Shown here piece by piece: positions 18,968 to 29,800 of a DNA stretch of 52,663 nucleotides. The translations under genes were made by a program, and so were the position numbers. Numbering within the stretch: position 1 is the stretch's first letter; each line of letters begins with the position of its first letter. A model generated the notes under the pieces. It ran no database searches, was not told the DNA's origin, and was given only the letters and a program-made list of their open reading frames with translations. The stretch is from the NCBI GenBank assembly GCA_020832285.1, contig JAFIFB010000029.1, forward strand, positions 1 to 52,663, written 5' to 3'. The DNA is from Balneolaceae bacterium (lineage in GTDB: Bacteria > Bacteroidota > Rhodothermia > Balneolales > Balneolaceae).

Positions 18968-20542
18968 TTAGTGCTTAAAATGGCGAATTCCAGTAAATAC
19001 CATCGCCATATCATATTTGTCGGCGGCTTCAATGACTTCTTCATCGCGGACACTGCCTCCGGGCTGAACTACAGCGGCAGCACCAGATTGAGCTGCGGCA
19101 ATCACACCATCGGCAAAAGGGAAAAATGCATCAGATGCAATCACACTGCCGTCCAGTGATAAATCCTCGTTCATAGCCTTGCGAACAGCAATAACTGAGC
19201 TTTCCACACGGCTGGTCTGTCCAGTACCGATGCCGCAGGTAGCACGGTTTTTTGCGTAAACAATTGCGTTCGATTTTACATGTTTCACAACACGCCAGGA
19301 AAAGAGAATATCAGCCAGCTCCTGTTCAGTAGGCTTTCGTTTGGTTACTACTTTCAGATCATCTGCAGTGATGAAAGCGTGATCAGGCTGCTGGTAGAGG
19401 GCACCGCCAAAAATCGAGCGGATTTTGAAATCGCCTTTTTCGGCTGGATAATCAAGAATTTTCACAAGCCGGCGGTTTTTTTTCTGTTTCAGAAACTCTT
19501 CTACTCCATCATCATATTCGGGGGCAAGAATTATCTCTGTAAAAATAGAATCAATGGATTTGGCAGTCTCCAGATCGAGTGGCCTGTTTACAATAACTAT
19601 GCCGCCGAAAGGAGAAACGGTATCGGTTTTGAAAGCGCGTTTGTAAGCTTCATTCAGGCTGTTGCCGGTTGCCACTCCGCAGGGCACCGTGTGTTTGAAA
19701 ATTGCTGCAGTCGGTTCATCATTACGGAAATCAGCCATCAGATCAAGCGCGCTGTCTATGTCGAGATAATTGTTGTAACTAAGCTCTTTACCATGGAAAC
19801 AATCGATATAGCTATCCTGATCTCCGTAAACTGACGCTTTTTGATGGGGATTTTCACCATAACGCAGGTTGCCGGATTTCGGAAAGGATACGGAGAGTTC
19901 ATCGGGTAAATCTATCTCTTCTATACGGTTAAAATAGTGGCTGATGGCCACATCGTAATCAGCCGTATGTTCAAATGCTTTTCGGGCGAGTTTACGCCTT
20001 GATCCGAAAGAGATTTGCTCCTTGTTGGTCAGCTCATGTAAGAATTCATCGTATTGCTTCGGGTTGGTTAACACACAGATATGAGCAAAGTTTTTTGCTG
20101 CAGCGCGGATCATGGTCGGCCCTCCGATGTCGATATGCTCGGTGGCTGTGGCCGGTGTTACTTCAGGGTCATTCACTGTTTTTTTAAACGGGTAGAGGTT
20201 TACAACAACAAGCTCTATGGGGGTGATATGAAGCTTTTCCATTTCGTCAAGGTCCTGCTGATGGCTGGTTCGCCCCAGGATTCCCCCGTGAATTTTGGGA
20301 TGCAGCGTTTTTACTCGTCCGTCAAGGCATTCAGGAAAATGAGTGATTTCGCTTACATCGGTAACAGGAATACCCTCTTTCCGAAGCGTTTTTGCCGTTC
20401 CCCCGGTGCTAATAATCTCCACACCATACTGATGTAGTGTTTTTGCAAATTTCTCAATCCCCGTTTTATCGGAAACTGAAATTAGAGCTCGCTTTATTGG
20501 CAACGGATTTTGGGGAAGGGAGAGTAATGGTTTTAAAGGCAC
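18968..20542 (-). CDS. purH: Bifunctional AICAR formyltransferase / IMP cyclohydrolase
   Basis: PurH carries out the last two steps of IMP synthesis: formylation of AICAR and ring closure. The N-terminal cyclohydrolase part begins with RALISVSDKTGIEKFA and ISTGGTAKTLR. The C-terminal transformylase part has the catalytic FKHTVPCGVATG motif and ends with the conserved QPGGSVRDEEVIEAADKY. Length (524 residues) is normal. The start is uncertain: GTG 20542 is 4 bases after the purN stop, but family proteins start closer to a TTG at codon 14, just before PIKRALIS. purN and purH form a pair. Confidence 0.96.
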   Translation of the reverse strand: MPLKPLLSLPQNPLPIKRALISVSDKTGIEKFAKTLHQYGVEIISTGGTAKTLRKEGIPVTDVSEITHFPECLDGRVKTLHPKIHGGILGRTSHQQDLDEMEKLHITPIELVVVNLYPFKKTVNDPEVTPATATEHIDIGGPTMIRAAAKNFAHICVLTNPKQYDEFLHELTNKEQISFGSRRKLARKAFEHTADYDVAISHYFNRIEEIDLPDELSVSFPKSGNLRYGENPHQKASVYGDQDSYIDCFHGKELSYNNYLDIDSALDLMADFRNDEPTAAIFKHTVPCGVATGNSLNEAYKRAFKTDTVSPFGGIVIVNRPLDLETAKSIDSIFTEIILAPEYDDGVEEFLKQKKNRRLVKILDYPAEKGDFKIRSIFGGALYQQPDHAFITADDLKVVTKRKPTEQELADILFSWRVVKHVKSNAIVYAKNRATCGIGTGQTSRVESSVIAVRKAMNEDLSLDGSVIASDAFFPFADGVIAAAQSGAAAVVQPGGSVRDEEVIEAADKYDMAMVFTGIRHFKH

Positions 20543-20546
20543 GTAA

Positions 20547-21125
20547 TTAATCGTTTGGGTTGAATATTTTTTTTATAACTGAAGGCAGCAAATCATGTTC
20601 CGCTTTGAGAACTCGGGCTGCCAGGGATTCGGGAGTGTCGGTGGATAAAACAGGTACTTTTTTCTGTGCGATAATATTTCCACGGTCGTATTCCTCATTA
20701 ACAAAGTGCACAGTACACCCGGAAACCTTTTCACCAGCTTTGATTACAGCACGGTGAACATTCAGGCCGTAAAAACCTTTGCCACCAAATTTAGGAAGGA
20801 GAGCAGGGTGGATGTTTATTATTTTATCTGAATAGGTTTTCACAATTTCATCAGGAATTTTTTTCAGATATCCGGCTAAAACAATCAGGTCTGGTTTCCA
20901 CAAGGCAAGTTGGTTTTTAAGCTCTCCAGAGAAATTTTGTGAATCGTAAGGGGAGATGACTTTTACAGGAATCTCGTGTTTACGGGCTCGTTCAATTGCA
21001 CCAATATCATCGTTGTCGGTAATCAGCCCGGTAACTGTTGCTCCTAACTCCTTACGCTCTGATGCGTCAATAATTGACTGAAAATTGCTTCCAGATCCCG
21101 AAGCAAATACGACCAGTTTTTTCAC
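20547..21125 (-). CDS. purN: Phosphoribosylglycinamide formyltransferase
   Basis: PurN transfers a formyl group from 10-formyl-THF to GAR in purine synthesis. The 192-residue protein starts (GTG) with LVVFASGSGSNFQSI, the phosphate-binding loop. It has the catalytic block INIHPALLPKFGGKGFYG with the Asn and His, followed by the EEYDRG motif carrying the catalytic Asp. The length fits. The gene immediately precedes purH on the same strand. Confidence 0.96.
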   Translation of the reverse strand: MKKLVVFASGSGSNFQSIIDASERKELGATVTGLITDNDDIGAIERARKHEIPVKVISPYDSQNFSGELKNQLALWKPDLIVLAGYLKKIPDEIVKTYSDKIINIHPALLPKFGGKGFYGLNVHRAVIKAGEKVSGCTVHFVNEEYDRGNIIAQKKVPVLSTDTPESLAARVLKAEHDLLPSVIKKIFNPND

Positions 21126-21307
21126 TCTGCAGATTGATGGATAAAAATATTTTGCATCTAAAGATAATGAAATTCGCAGGCAATTATTTGTTAGATTTAA
21201 ATAAAATAAATGCCAGTATTTCGAATTTTCTCTTCATTTTTTAAAAGCTGGTGACAGCTGAGCGTAGCAAATTGAAGTTTTGCTTACGATATACTGTATT
21301 TTAATTG

Positions 21308-21991
21308 CTATAATTCATCAATGATCCGGAAACTCTCTGGTCCGTACTGAAACAGCAGGTCGAGCAGACAACAATCCGGTTCAAAACCCTCAAAATGCTG
21401 TCGGTAAACGGGATGTGAAAAGTCCATGTCAACCTTATTTTTGCCCTGCCGCTGGTAATGCCGGGCATTTTGCTCCTGATAATAGATATCGGCTCCCAAA
21501 TTTTTAGCAAGCCGGTCGGGGTCGGGGGTGTATTCCGGAATGCCTGAAGCGAGGGTGATGTCTGATCTGATTTCAACTTCAAGAAATTGAAAAAGTCGTT
21601 TTCTCATTTTCAGAACGAACGGAAGAAGGTACTCCTCATCACGGGCCGATGTAAAGTCAGCACGGATTTCCGGTTCATAAAAATCGTAATAAACACTGTT
21701 ACGGTAATTGAATTCGATAGCACGCAGTATCTGGGGAATCCAGGATTGTGAGTGATCAATCCGGACTTCACGAATTGCTTTTTTACGGTCTTGGGTGTGA
21801 ACAGGAACGTTCAGGTACTGAGTTCCTTCGGGTGTGCGGATTTTAGCCCGGTGAACACGTCCTTTGCGCGACCACTGTTCAGTATCTTGCAGTACAACAG
21901 TATGTGAAGTCTGGATTATGGCCAGGTCGTGAAGAGTGGGAATCAGAACTGGCTGAAGGATGGCGAGAATATGTTTGCCTGATTCTGTCAC
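21308..21991 (-). CDS. WbqC-family protein
   Basis: A 227-residue protein recognisable as WbqC-like by its N-terminus (ILAILQPVLIPTLHDLAIIQTSHTVVLQDTEQWSRKG, where relatives have MQPYxFPYxGYFxLI), followed by NVPVHTQDRKKAIREVRID and a C-terminal YRQHFEGFEPDCCLLDLLFQYGPES block. Family members occur in polysaccharide or glycan gene clusters, but no activity is established to my knowledge. The start is a GTG at 21991. It follows ade by 23 bases on the same strand. Confidence 0.8.
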   Translation of the reverse strand: MTESGKHILAILQPVLIPTLHDLAIIQTSHTVVLQDTEQWSRKGRVHRAKIRTPEGTQYLNVPVHTQDRKKAIREVRIDHSQSWIPQILRAIEFNYRNSVYYDFYEPEIRADFTSARDEEYLLPFVLKMRKRLFQFLEVEIRSDITLASGIPEYTPDPDRLAKNLGADIYYQEQNARHYQRQGKNKVDMDFSHPVYRQHFEGFEPDCCLLDLLFQYGPESFRIIDEL

Positions 21992-22014
21992 AAGGTTGTA
22001 CTGGCCGTAAAAAA

Positions 22015-23631
22015 TTACTGCTCTACAAATTCAAAAACTTCCCCGTCAAAAAGTCCCTTGTCACTCATTTTCAGTCTGGGGATAACCAGCAGCGCCATAA
22101 ATGAAATCAGCATGAATGGGGCCTTGAGTTCGCTTCCCATTTCGCGGGATATTCTGCTGAGCCTTTCATAACCCTTTGCAACAGTTTCTCCGTTATCATC
22201 ACTCATAATTCCTCCGATGGGCAGGGCAAGAACATCTTCTCTACCTCCGTGAACGGCCGAAATACCGCCCTGATTATGCATGATCAGGTTGACTGCCCGG
22301 CTCAGGTACTCGTCACTGCTTCCAATAGCGATGATATTATGGGAGTCGTGCCCCACGGATGAGGCGATCGCACCGTTTTTAAGGCCAAAGTTTTTAATGA
22401 ATCCCACTGCCGGAGGCTGTTTTTCGTATCGGTTTACTACAGCAATTTTCAGGATATCGCGATCAGGATCAGCCAGAACTTCACCATTTTGAATGTTCAG
22501 AACAGCAGTTTCTCTGCCAGTTATCAGTTCATCGTCCTGAGCAACAATAATTTTCTGTTCTTTTTTACTTGAATGGAGTTTAAAATCATCAGGGGCGGTA
22601 TCATACGGTTTGAAGTTATTAATTCGCCGGGCTTTGATTTTCGGAAATTGAACCACATCATCTTTGAATACAGCGTTTCCGTCGATCCAGGTTTCTTTAA
22701 CATTCATCGATTCCGGGCTGTCTACAATTATAAAATCTGCGGGATCACCGGGCTGAAGCAGTCCGACATTCAGATTGTAGTGCCGTACAGGAAGCACAGA
22801 TATGGCATGAAGGGTATCGAAGTAATCATATCCATGTGCGAGGGTACGACTTACAATTTCATCCATGTGGCCGCGAAGAAGATCATCAGGATGTTTATCA
22901 TCGGAGCAGAACATTATTTTCCCGGGGTATTCACCCAATAGTTCAATCAGAGTATTGTAATTTTTAGCAGCACTACCCTCACGGATGGTGATCAGCATCC
23001 CATGTTTTAGCTTGTCAACGGCCTCTTCTTTGCTGAATGATTCATGATCGGTAGTGATTCCGGCTGAAGCGTATTTTTTGGCACGATCTCCTTTCAGTCC
23101 GGGAGCATGACCGTCAATCGGTTTTCCGAGTTTTTTTGCCGATGCAATTTTGGCCAGTACACCAGGATCATCATTCAATACTCCGGGCCAGTTCATCATT
23201 TCTGCAAGGTAGTGGACTTCTTCACGCTGGAGAAGCTCTTCCACATCATCAGTATCGAGCACAGCTCCGGCGGTTTCAAATGGTGTGGCAGGCACACACG
23301 ACGGGGCACCAAAAAAGAATTTGAGCGGAACTTTATTCCCGTTTTCTATCATAAACTCCACACCTTCTTTACCGCAAACATTGGCAATTTCGTGGGGATC
23401 GGAAACAGTGGCCACTGTGCCATAACGTACCGCAAGTCTGGCAAACTCTGAAGGTACCAGCATGGAGCTTTCAATGTGAATATGCGCATCCACCAGGCCG
23501 GGTAAAATGTGACGGGTCGGAACAGAATCCAGTTCTTTTACCGATTCGATTTTTCCATCGCGGATGATTATCTCACCGGGAAACTGTTTCCGGCTGACCG
23601 GATCTGAAATTATTCCTTTAACTGAAACCAT
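22015..23631 (-). CDS. ade: Adenine deaminase
   Basis: This amidohydrolase-superfamily enzyme converts adenine to hypoxanthine and ammonia in purine salvage. The 538-residue protein shows the metal-binding LVDAHIHIESSM motif near residue 50, then GHAPGL, CSDDKHPDDLLRGH with the conserved Asp, and the C-terminal HDSHNIIAIG and GGISAVHGG segments characteristic of the Ade branch. Length is normal. The ATG lies 29 bases downstream of the OsmC gene, so the two may be co-transcribed. Confidence 0.95.
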   Translation of the reverse strand: MVSVKGIISDPVSRKQFPGEIIIRDGKIESVKELDSVPTRHILPGLVDAHIHIESSMLVPSEFARLAVRYGTVATVSDPHEIANVCGKEGVEFMIENGNKVPLKFFFGAPSCVPATPFETAGAVLDTDDVEELLQREEVHYLAEMMNWPGVLNDDPGVLAKIASAKKLGKPIDGHAPGLKGDRAKKYASAGITTDHESFSKEEAVDKLKHGMLITIREGSAAKNYNTLIELLGEYPGKIMFCSDDKHPDDLLRGHMDEIVSRTLAHGYDYFDTLHAISVLPVRHYNLNVGLLQPGDPADFIIVDSPESMNVKETWIDGNAVFKDDVVQFPKIKARRINNFKPYDTAPDDFKLHSSKKEQKIIVAQDDELITGRETAVLNIQNGEVLADPDRDILKIAVVNRYEKQPPAVGFIKNFGLKNGAIASSVGHDSHNIIAIGSSDEYLSRAVNLIMHNQGGISAVHGGREDVLALPIGGIMSDDNGETVAKGYERLSRISREMGSELKAPFMLISFMALLVIPRLKMSDKGLFDGEVFEFVEQ

Positions 23632-23660
23632 AGTATTTGAGATTACCGGTTGATGGAAAA

Positions 23661-24164
23661 TTAAAAGCTGTGACTGATTTTGACAGACACTCCGTTTTTA
23701 AGAGTCTGGTAAACAACACAATATCGTTCTGTAAGTTTCAGAAGAGTTTCGATCTGATTTTCGGTTGCGTCTGTTTTGAGATCGAAATGGAGGCGAATTT
23801 CTCTGAATCCTACTGGCGCTTCTTTGGAAACTCCAAGCGTACCGCGAAAATCAAGATCTCCTTCGGCCGTCAATCCGGCCTTTTCGAGATTCAGTTCGAT
23901 GGCTGTGGCCACGGTATTAAGTGTAACTCCTGCACATGCTACAAGTGCTTCGAGCAGCATATCACCCGAACAGGCCTGAACTCCGGAGCCACCTGTGGCA
24001 GGGTGTAGGCCGGCTTCAACCATGGCTTTGCCTGTTTCAACTTTACAAGAGAGGTTTTCTCCAATATTTCCGGATGCTTTTAAAGTAACAAGTGCGGAAT
24101 CCGGGTTCTCTTTGTATTTCTTTTTCAGAGGGGCCTGCATCGACCGGATGGTTTCTGCATTCAT
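23661..24164 (-). CDS. OsmC-family protein
   Basis: A 167-residue OsmC/Ohr-superfamily protein, small cysteine-dependent peroxidases that reduce organic hydroperoxides. Two Cys are placed as in the family: QACSGDMLLEALVACAGVTLNTVA, where the second sits in the long central helix. The C-terminus (TERYCVVYQTLKNG) matches the OsmC C-terminal Cys-containing block. OsmC, Ohr and the YhfA-like group cannot be separated with confidence here. It lies 29 bases upstream of ade on the same strand. Confidence 0.85.
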   Translation of the reverse strand: MNAETIRSMQAPLKKKYKENPDSALVTLKASGNIGENLSCKVETGKAMVEAGLHPATGGSGVQACSGDMLLEALVACAGVTLNTVATAIELNLEKAGLTAEGDLDFRGTLGVSKEAPVGFREIRLHFDLKTDATENQIETLLKLTERYCVVYQTLKNGVSVKISHSF

Positions 24165-24233
24165 ATTATTGGTGAGATAAATGTGTTAATATTTTCATTG
24201 GTATAAGGAAATAAACGGATGGAAAATTGCTGA

Positions 24234-24623
24234 TTACAGGGATTCTTCCATTAGAGGTTCATCCCAGTCCCAATAGATTCCTGCCAATAATAAGGCTCCA
24301 CCGGCTAAAGAAGTGTCTTTCAGAAGGTTTGGCATGGCATTGGGATCGCCGTCTAAGACGGCTGGCAGATGAACAGTAAAAACAAAAACCAAAAGCATGA
24401 CTGCAAGTAATAGAGAGGCCAGGCGAACCTGGCGCTGGGATACTATGGCAAAAGAAGCTGCAAGCAATGCGAGGCCAGTAAGATATACCCAGACAATACC
24501 ACCCGGAATAAATTCGGGCACCATGCCAACCACACTATCAGCATTCATCAGTTGAACGATTCCGAAAATTCCGAAAGGGATGGCAAATAATAACCGGGCT
24601 ACACGATTGGTAAGAAATGTCAT
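24234..24623 (-). CDS. DoxX-like small membrane protein
   Basis: A 129-residue protein with four predicted membrane helices and the pattern of the DoxX/DoxX-like family (LFAIPFGIFGIVQLMNADSVVG, then GIVWVYLTGLALLAASFAIV, and a C-terminal LPNLLKDTSLAGGALLLAG). Function is unknown; relatives have been linked to thiosulfate or quinone redox metabolism without general proof. I chose ATG 24623; a TTG 27 bases earlier would add nine residues. It is same-stranded with the OsmC gene 69 bases downstream, which fits a loose redox-stress grouping. Confidence 0.75.
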   Translation of the reverse strand: MTFLTNRVARLLFAIPFGIFGIVQLMNADSVVGMVPEFIPGGIVWVYLTGLALLAASFAIVSQRQVRLASLLLAVMLLVFVFTVHLPAVLDGDPNAMPNLLKDTSLAGGALLLAGIYWDWDEPLMEESL

Positions 24624-25261
24624 AGCAAAAAATTTCGAAGGTTTATGCAAAAAATAAATTCATTGCGGATAAACATGGCAAAAATGTTTTTAAAAAGAAA
24701 TTCTAAATTGGAAATACTCTGTGATAAAACGTTAAACCACCGTTCGGGTTTCCGTGGGCGTATGGATGATAGTTTGTCCCGACTGACTTTGGGATGCAGG
24801 AAAACCGTACAACTGACTTGAAAACCGAGTGTATGTTTACGAATTATAATATTATTATTATACAGCTTACAGGAAATATTCGGGCAGGAAGAGAAAACGA
24901 ATCTCGATCTTGACAACTGTACCACTCAAGATTCTATCGACCAGGGAAAATAATATCATTTTACATTGGTATTAATTTTCTTTCTTGAATTATTTGAATC
25001 TTTGAAGCCAATCAACATGGTTGGGGTGATCACGGATCGACTTGTCCGATGACTCTTCCAAACTTTCTGAGCTGACACAACAGCAGGGTCTTGCTGAGTT
25101 CCGAATGCTTTCGGAATTGGTTAGATATCCGGGGTAAATCAGGGTTTTGCAGAGTAAAGATTTCTGTTCTCGCCAAGCACTGAATTACTTTAGCGAAATA
25201 GATTACAAAGCAGAGCCCTTGCTCACAAGAACAGATATTTATGGTAAATAGAAGGAATAAA
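24624..25261. other. Gene-free stretch between DoxX and gltD genes
   Basis: About 640 bp without a convincing gene. The stretch has a small hairpin TTCCGA/TCGGAA near 25100-25117 and short open frames on both strands that carry stop codons and show no family similarity I recognise. It may contain decayed coding sequence and the downstream region of gltD (minus strand). I see no RNA gene or insertion sequence end. Confidence 0.35.
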
Positions 25262-26746
25262 TTATGGTAATTCCGTATGTCCCATTAGCCACCGGTCGCA
25301 TTCACGGGCAGCTCCCCGACCTTCGTTTATGGCCCAAACGATCAGGCTTTGGCCGCGCCGCATATCTCCTGCAGCAAATACGCCGTTTACGTTTGTTATA
25401 TAAGATTCATGCTCCGCTTTGGCATTGCTTCTTTCGTCTCGTTCTACTTTAAGCTGCTCCAAAACAGGATTTTCGGGCCCTAAAAAGCCCATTGCCAAGA
25501 GTACAAGGTCGGCTTTCCAAATCTTATGACTGCCTTCCACTTCGACAGGTTTCATCCGGCCATTTTCACCCTTTTCCCACTTTACCTGTACGGTATGAAG
25601 CTCTTTTACATTTCCATTTCCATCGCCGACAAATTTCTTGGTCATCACTTCGTATTCCCGGGGATCTTCACCAAACTTTTTCCGGGCCTCTTCCTGGCCA
25701 TAATCCAGTTTATAGACGTTAGCCCATTCCGGCCACGGGTTCGTTTTCGCCCGGTTTTTCGGTGGTTTCGACAGAATTTCAAACTGAGTAAGTGATGCAC
25801 ATTCATGGCGAAGGGATGTACTGACACAATCCGTGCCTGTATCTCCGCCACCAATGACAATCACATGTTTACCTTTTGCTGAGATATAATTCCCATCTGC
25901 ATGATTGGTGTCCAGCAGACTTTTTGTATCTGCGTGCAGGAAATCCATTGCAAAGTGTATTCCATTTAATTCGCGCCCTTCAATCGGGAGGTCCCTTGGT
26001 TTGGTTGCACCGCCGGCTAAAATCAAAGCATCGTATTTCGATTTTAAATCAGTTGCAGGAATGTCTTTTCCGATTTCGGTATTTACAACAAATTCAACTC
26101 CTTCCTCTTTCATCAAATCCACTCTGCGCTTCACAATCGATTTATCGAGCTTCATATTTGGAATACCGTAAGTCAAAAGTCCACCGATTCTGTCGGCTCG
26201 TTCATATACAGTGACACTGTGACCAGCTTTATTTAGCTGAGCCGCAGCTGCAAGCCCCGCGGGACCAGAACCCACGATCCCAACTTTTTTCCCGGTTCGT
26301 TTTTCCGGTGGATTAGAAACAACCCATCCTTCTTCAAAACCCCTGTCGATAATCGCCTGTTCTATACTTTTGATGGCAACGGGCGGATCTGTAATCCCCA
26401 GCACACATGAGCTTTCGCAAGGAGCCGGACATACCCTTCCGGTAAATTCAGGAAAATTGTTTGTTTTATGTAACCTGTGCAGTGCTTCTTTCCATTTTCC
26501 GCGATAGACAAGATCATTCCACTCGGGTATGAGATTATGAATAGGGCAGCCGAGAGATTTACCACCCCAGTCATCACCGGTCTGGCAAAATGGAATTCCG
26601 CAATCCATGCACCGGGCACCCTGCTCCCGAAGATCTTCCTCGGGCATTTTCAGGTTCATTTCTTCCCAGTCATTAATTCGTTCTGTAGGTTCTCGGTATG
26701 GAGTTGTTTTTCGTTCAAACTCCATAAATCCGGTGGCTTTACCCAT
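25262..26746 (-). CDS. gltD: Glutamate synthase small subunit
   Basis: The NADPH-dependent beta subunit of GOGAT, which passes electrons from NADPH through FAD and iron-sulfur clusters to the large subunit. The 494-residue protein has N-terminal [4Fe-4S] cysteines (CMDCGIPFC, then GCPIHN, then CPAPCESSC), the FAD-binding [13 protein letters not shown] motif, the NADPH-binding [11 protein letters not shown] motif and the C-terminal [18 protein letters not shown] flavin motif. Length is normal. It lies 143 bases downstream of gltB. Confidence 0.96.
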   Translation of the reverse strand: MGKATGFMEFERKTTPYREPTERINDWEEMNLKMPEEDLREQGARCMDCGIPFCQTGDDWGGKSLGCPIHNLIPEWNDLVYRGKWKEALHRLHKTNNFPEFTGRVCPAPCESSCVLGITDPPVAIKSIEQAIIDRGFEEGWVVSNPPEKRTGKKVGIVGSGPAGLAAAAQLNKAGHSVTVYERADRIGGLLTYGIPNMKLDKSIVKRRVDLMKEEGVEFVVNTEIGKDIPATDLKSKYDALILAGGATKPRDLPIEGRELNGIHFAMDFLHADTKSLLDTNHADGNYISAKGKHVIVIGGGDTGTDCVSTSLRHECASLTQFEILSKPPKNRAKTNPWPEWANVYKLDYGQEEARKKFGEDPREYEVMTKKFVGDGNGNVKELHTVQVKWEKGENGRMKPVEVEGSHKIWKADLVLLAMGFLGPENPVLEQLKVERDERSNAKAEHESYITNVNGVFAAGDMRRGQSLIVWAINEGRGAARECDRWLMGHTELP

Positions 26747-26889
26747 AATAATTGTTGGTTCTTAAAGTTACTTTGTATTGTTGTACCGTGTTTGACAAAT
26801 CACGGAATAGAGGTTTTGAACTCAGTTTAAAATCTAACTCGTTCAAGTTATGTCGCTAATCAAGCAATTTGTTGAGTTGATGTACGGTG

Positions 26890-29800
26890 TCATGTTGTAT
26901 TTTCAAGGAATGCTTCCATAGCTGCATTCTCATCATCGGCCCCGTTTTCTTTCGCTTTGGCGATGGATATTTTCATCTGCTCAAAATCTTTCGGCATCAC
27001 TTTCACAAACTTTTTCTCCATCTCTTCCCATTTGGCCAGTACTTTCCATGCAAGGTGACTGTCGGTATATTCGCCATGATTCAGAATCATCTGTTTAACT
27101 TCACGGATTTCATCTTCATCACTCAGACTTTGAAGGCTTACCAGTTCTTTATTGCAGTTCCTCTCAAAGCGGTTATGAAGGTCCAGCACATAAGCAATGC
27201 CGCCTGACATTCCGGCTGCAAAATTTCGTCCCGTTGGCCCGAGTACGACCACTCTGCCACCGGTCATGTATTCACAGGCATGATCGCCTACTGCTTCTAC
27301 AACAGCCTTCACGCCACTATTTCTTACACAAAAACGTTCACCTGCCATTCCGCGAATGTATGCTTCACCGCTTGTAGCTCCATAGAATGAGACGTTACCC
27401 AAAATGATATTCTCTTCCGGTTTAAATCGAATACCCTCATCAGGGTAGAGAATCAGCTTGCCTCCAGAGAGACCTTTACCAAAATAGTCGTTGGCATCAC
27501 CCCGCAGCTCGAGGGTTATCCCATTCGGGATAAACGCACCAAAACTCTGACCGGCTGAGCCGTGGAAATTCAGGTGTATGGTATCTTCTGGAAGTCCCAC
27601 GCTGCCATATCGCTTTGTCACCTCACTGCCGATGATGGTTCCAACAACTCTGTTGATGTTCTGGATTGGTAACCGTGCCTGAACCGGTTTCTTTTTAGAA
27701 AGTGCCGGTTCACAAATATCCATTAAAGTCTGGATATCAATCGCATTATCCAAACCGTGATCCTGCTCAATCATGCAGCGGGTTCCAACTCCTTCGGGGG
27801 CCTCTGGTTTAAAAAGGACCGGTGAAAGGTCCAGGTATTTTCCTTTCCAGTGATCAGTTTCCCGTTGTTTCAGTTTGTCAGAGCGGCCGATCATCTCATC
27901 AATCGATCGGAAGCCGAGTTTTGCCATATACTCCCGAACATCCTGAGCAACAAACTTCATAAAATTGACCACATACTGCGGGTCGCCATTATATTTATGG
28001 CGAAGTTCAGGATTCTGTGTGGCAATTCCAACCGGACAGGTATTCAGGTGGCAAACTCTCATCATAATGCATCCAAGAGTGATAAGTGCACTGGTTCCAA
28101 ATCCATACTCTTCAGCGCCCAAAAGTGCGGCAATCACAATATCGCGTCCCGTTTTGATCTGTCCATCCGCCTCGAGAGTTACCCGGCTGCGAAGGTCATT
28201 TAAAACAAGTGTCTGGTGGGTTTCTGCAAGACCCAGTTCCCACGGTAAACCAGCATGCTTGATACTGGTTTGAGGAGAGGCTCCTGTTCCTCCATCGTGC
28301 CCGCTGATGAGGATAACATCGGCATGTCCTTTGGAAACCCCTGCTGCAATTGTACCGACCCCTACAAGTGAGACCAGTTTCACATTAATTCGTGCATTGC
28401 GATTGGCGTTCTTCAGGTCGTGAATCAACTGAGCGAGATCTTCAATAGAGTAGATATCGTGATGGGGAGGAGGTGAGATCAAACCAACTCCGGGTGTGGA
28501 ATACCGGACTTTGGCAATCCAGGGATATACTTTTCGTCCGGGAAGCTCTCCGCCTTCACCAGGCTTTGCTCCCTGTGCCATTTTGATCTGGATTTCGTTT
28601 CCGCTGTTCAGGTATTCGCTGGTGACTCCAAATCGTCCGGAAGCTACTTGTTTGATAGCACTATTGCGCGAATCACCATTGGTTTCTGGAACGTAGCGAT
28701 CCGACTCTTCACCACCTTCACCACTGTTACTTTTACCTCCAATACGATTCATTGCAATTGCAAGAGCTTCATGAGTCTCCCGGCTGATGGAACCGTATGA
28801 CATCGCACCTGTTTTGAATCGTTTGCAGATCGATTCCACAGATTCAACTTCTTCAATCGGAATTGGTTCGTTCTCGTAATTAAAATCAATGAGATGACGA
28901 AGAGTTGGGGGTGGATCAAGCTGCTCATCAAGCCGTTTGGCATAATCTTTGTACAGCTGATAATCATTTGTTTTACTGGCAAACTGCAAAAGATGAACGG
29001 TTTCGGGATTGTACATATGGTACTCACCGTTTTTTCGCCACTTGTACTGACCGCCTTCATCGAGTACCTGACCGTTGACCTGGATTTTCGGATAGGCCTT
29101 TTCGTGGCGCATTTCTGCTTCTTTTGCAATGATGTTTAGATCGATACCTTCAATCCGCGAATCGGTCCAGGTGAAATATTTGTCAATTACCTTTTGATTA
29201 ATTCCAAGTGCTTCAAAGATTTGTGCACCGCGGTACGACTTGATGGTCGAAATTCCCATCTTGGACATCACCTTAACGATTCCTTTCACAACAGCTTTGT
29301 TGTATCCTCTGACCCCCTTTTCATAAGAGACATCTTCGAGAAGTCCCTCCTGGATCAGATCGTGAATGCTTTCGTAAGCCATATATGGGTTCACGGCATC
29401 CACACCATATCCAAGAAGAGTGCAGAAGTGGTGGGTTTCCCTCGGCTCGCCCGATTCAAGTATGATACTGATTTCGGTGCGCTGTCCGGTTCGTATCAGG
29501 TGGTGATGAAGCCCTGATACTGCGAGTAAAGCTGGAATAGGTACCCGATTTTGATCAAAATCTCTGTCGCTCAAAATCAGGATATTCGAACCAGATTCGA
29601 TAACTGAATCGGCTGCAGAGAAAAGCTCTTCCAAAGCATGTTCAAGTCCGTCTCCTCCGCTTCCGGCATTAAAAAGAATCGGCAATACGTCCGTTTTAAA
29701 ACCAGTGAGATCAATTTTTTTAAGCTGATTGAGCTCTTCATTCGTTAATATCGGTGTTTGAAGCTCAATCTGCCGGCAGCTTTCTGGTTTGGGATCCAAT

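Noticed and set aside
24624-25261. Decayed transposase or other gene remnant
   Set aside because: Neither strand shows a recognisable motif across the stops, so I left it as unexplained DNA.
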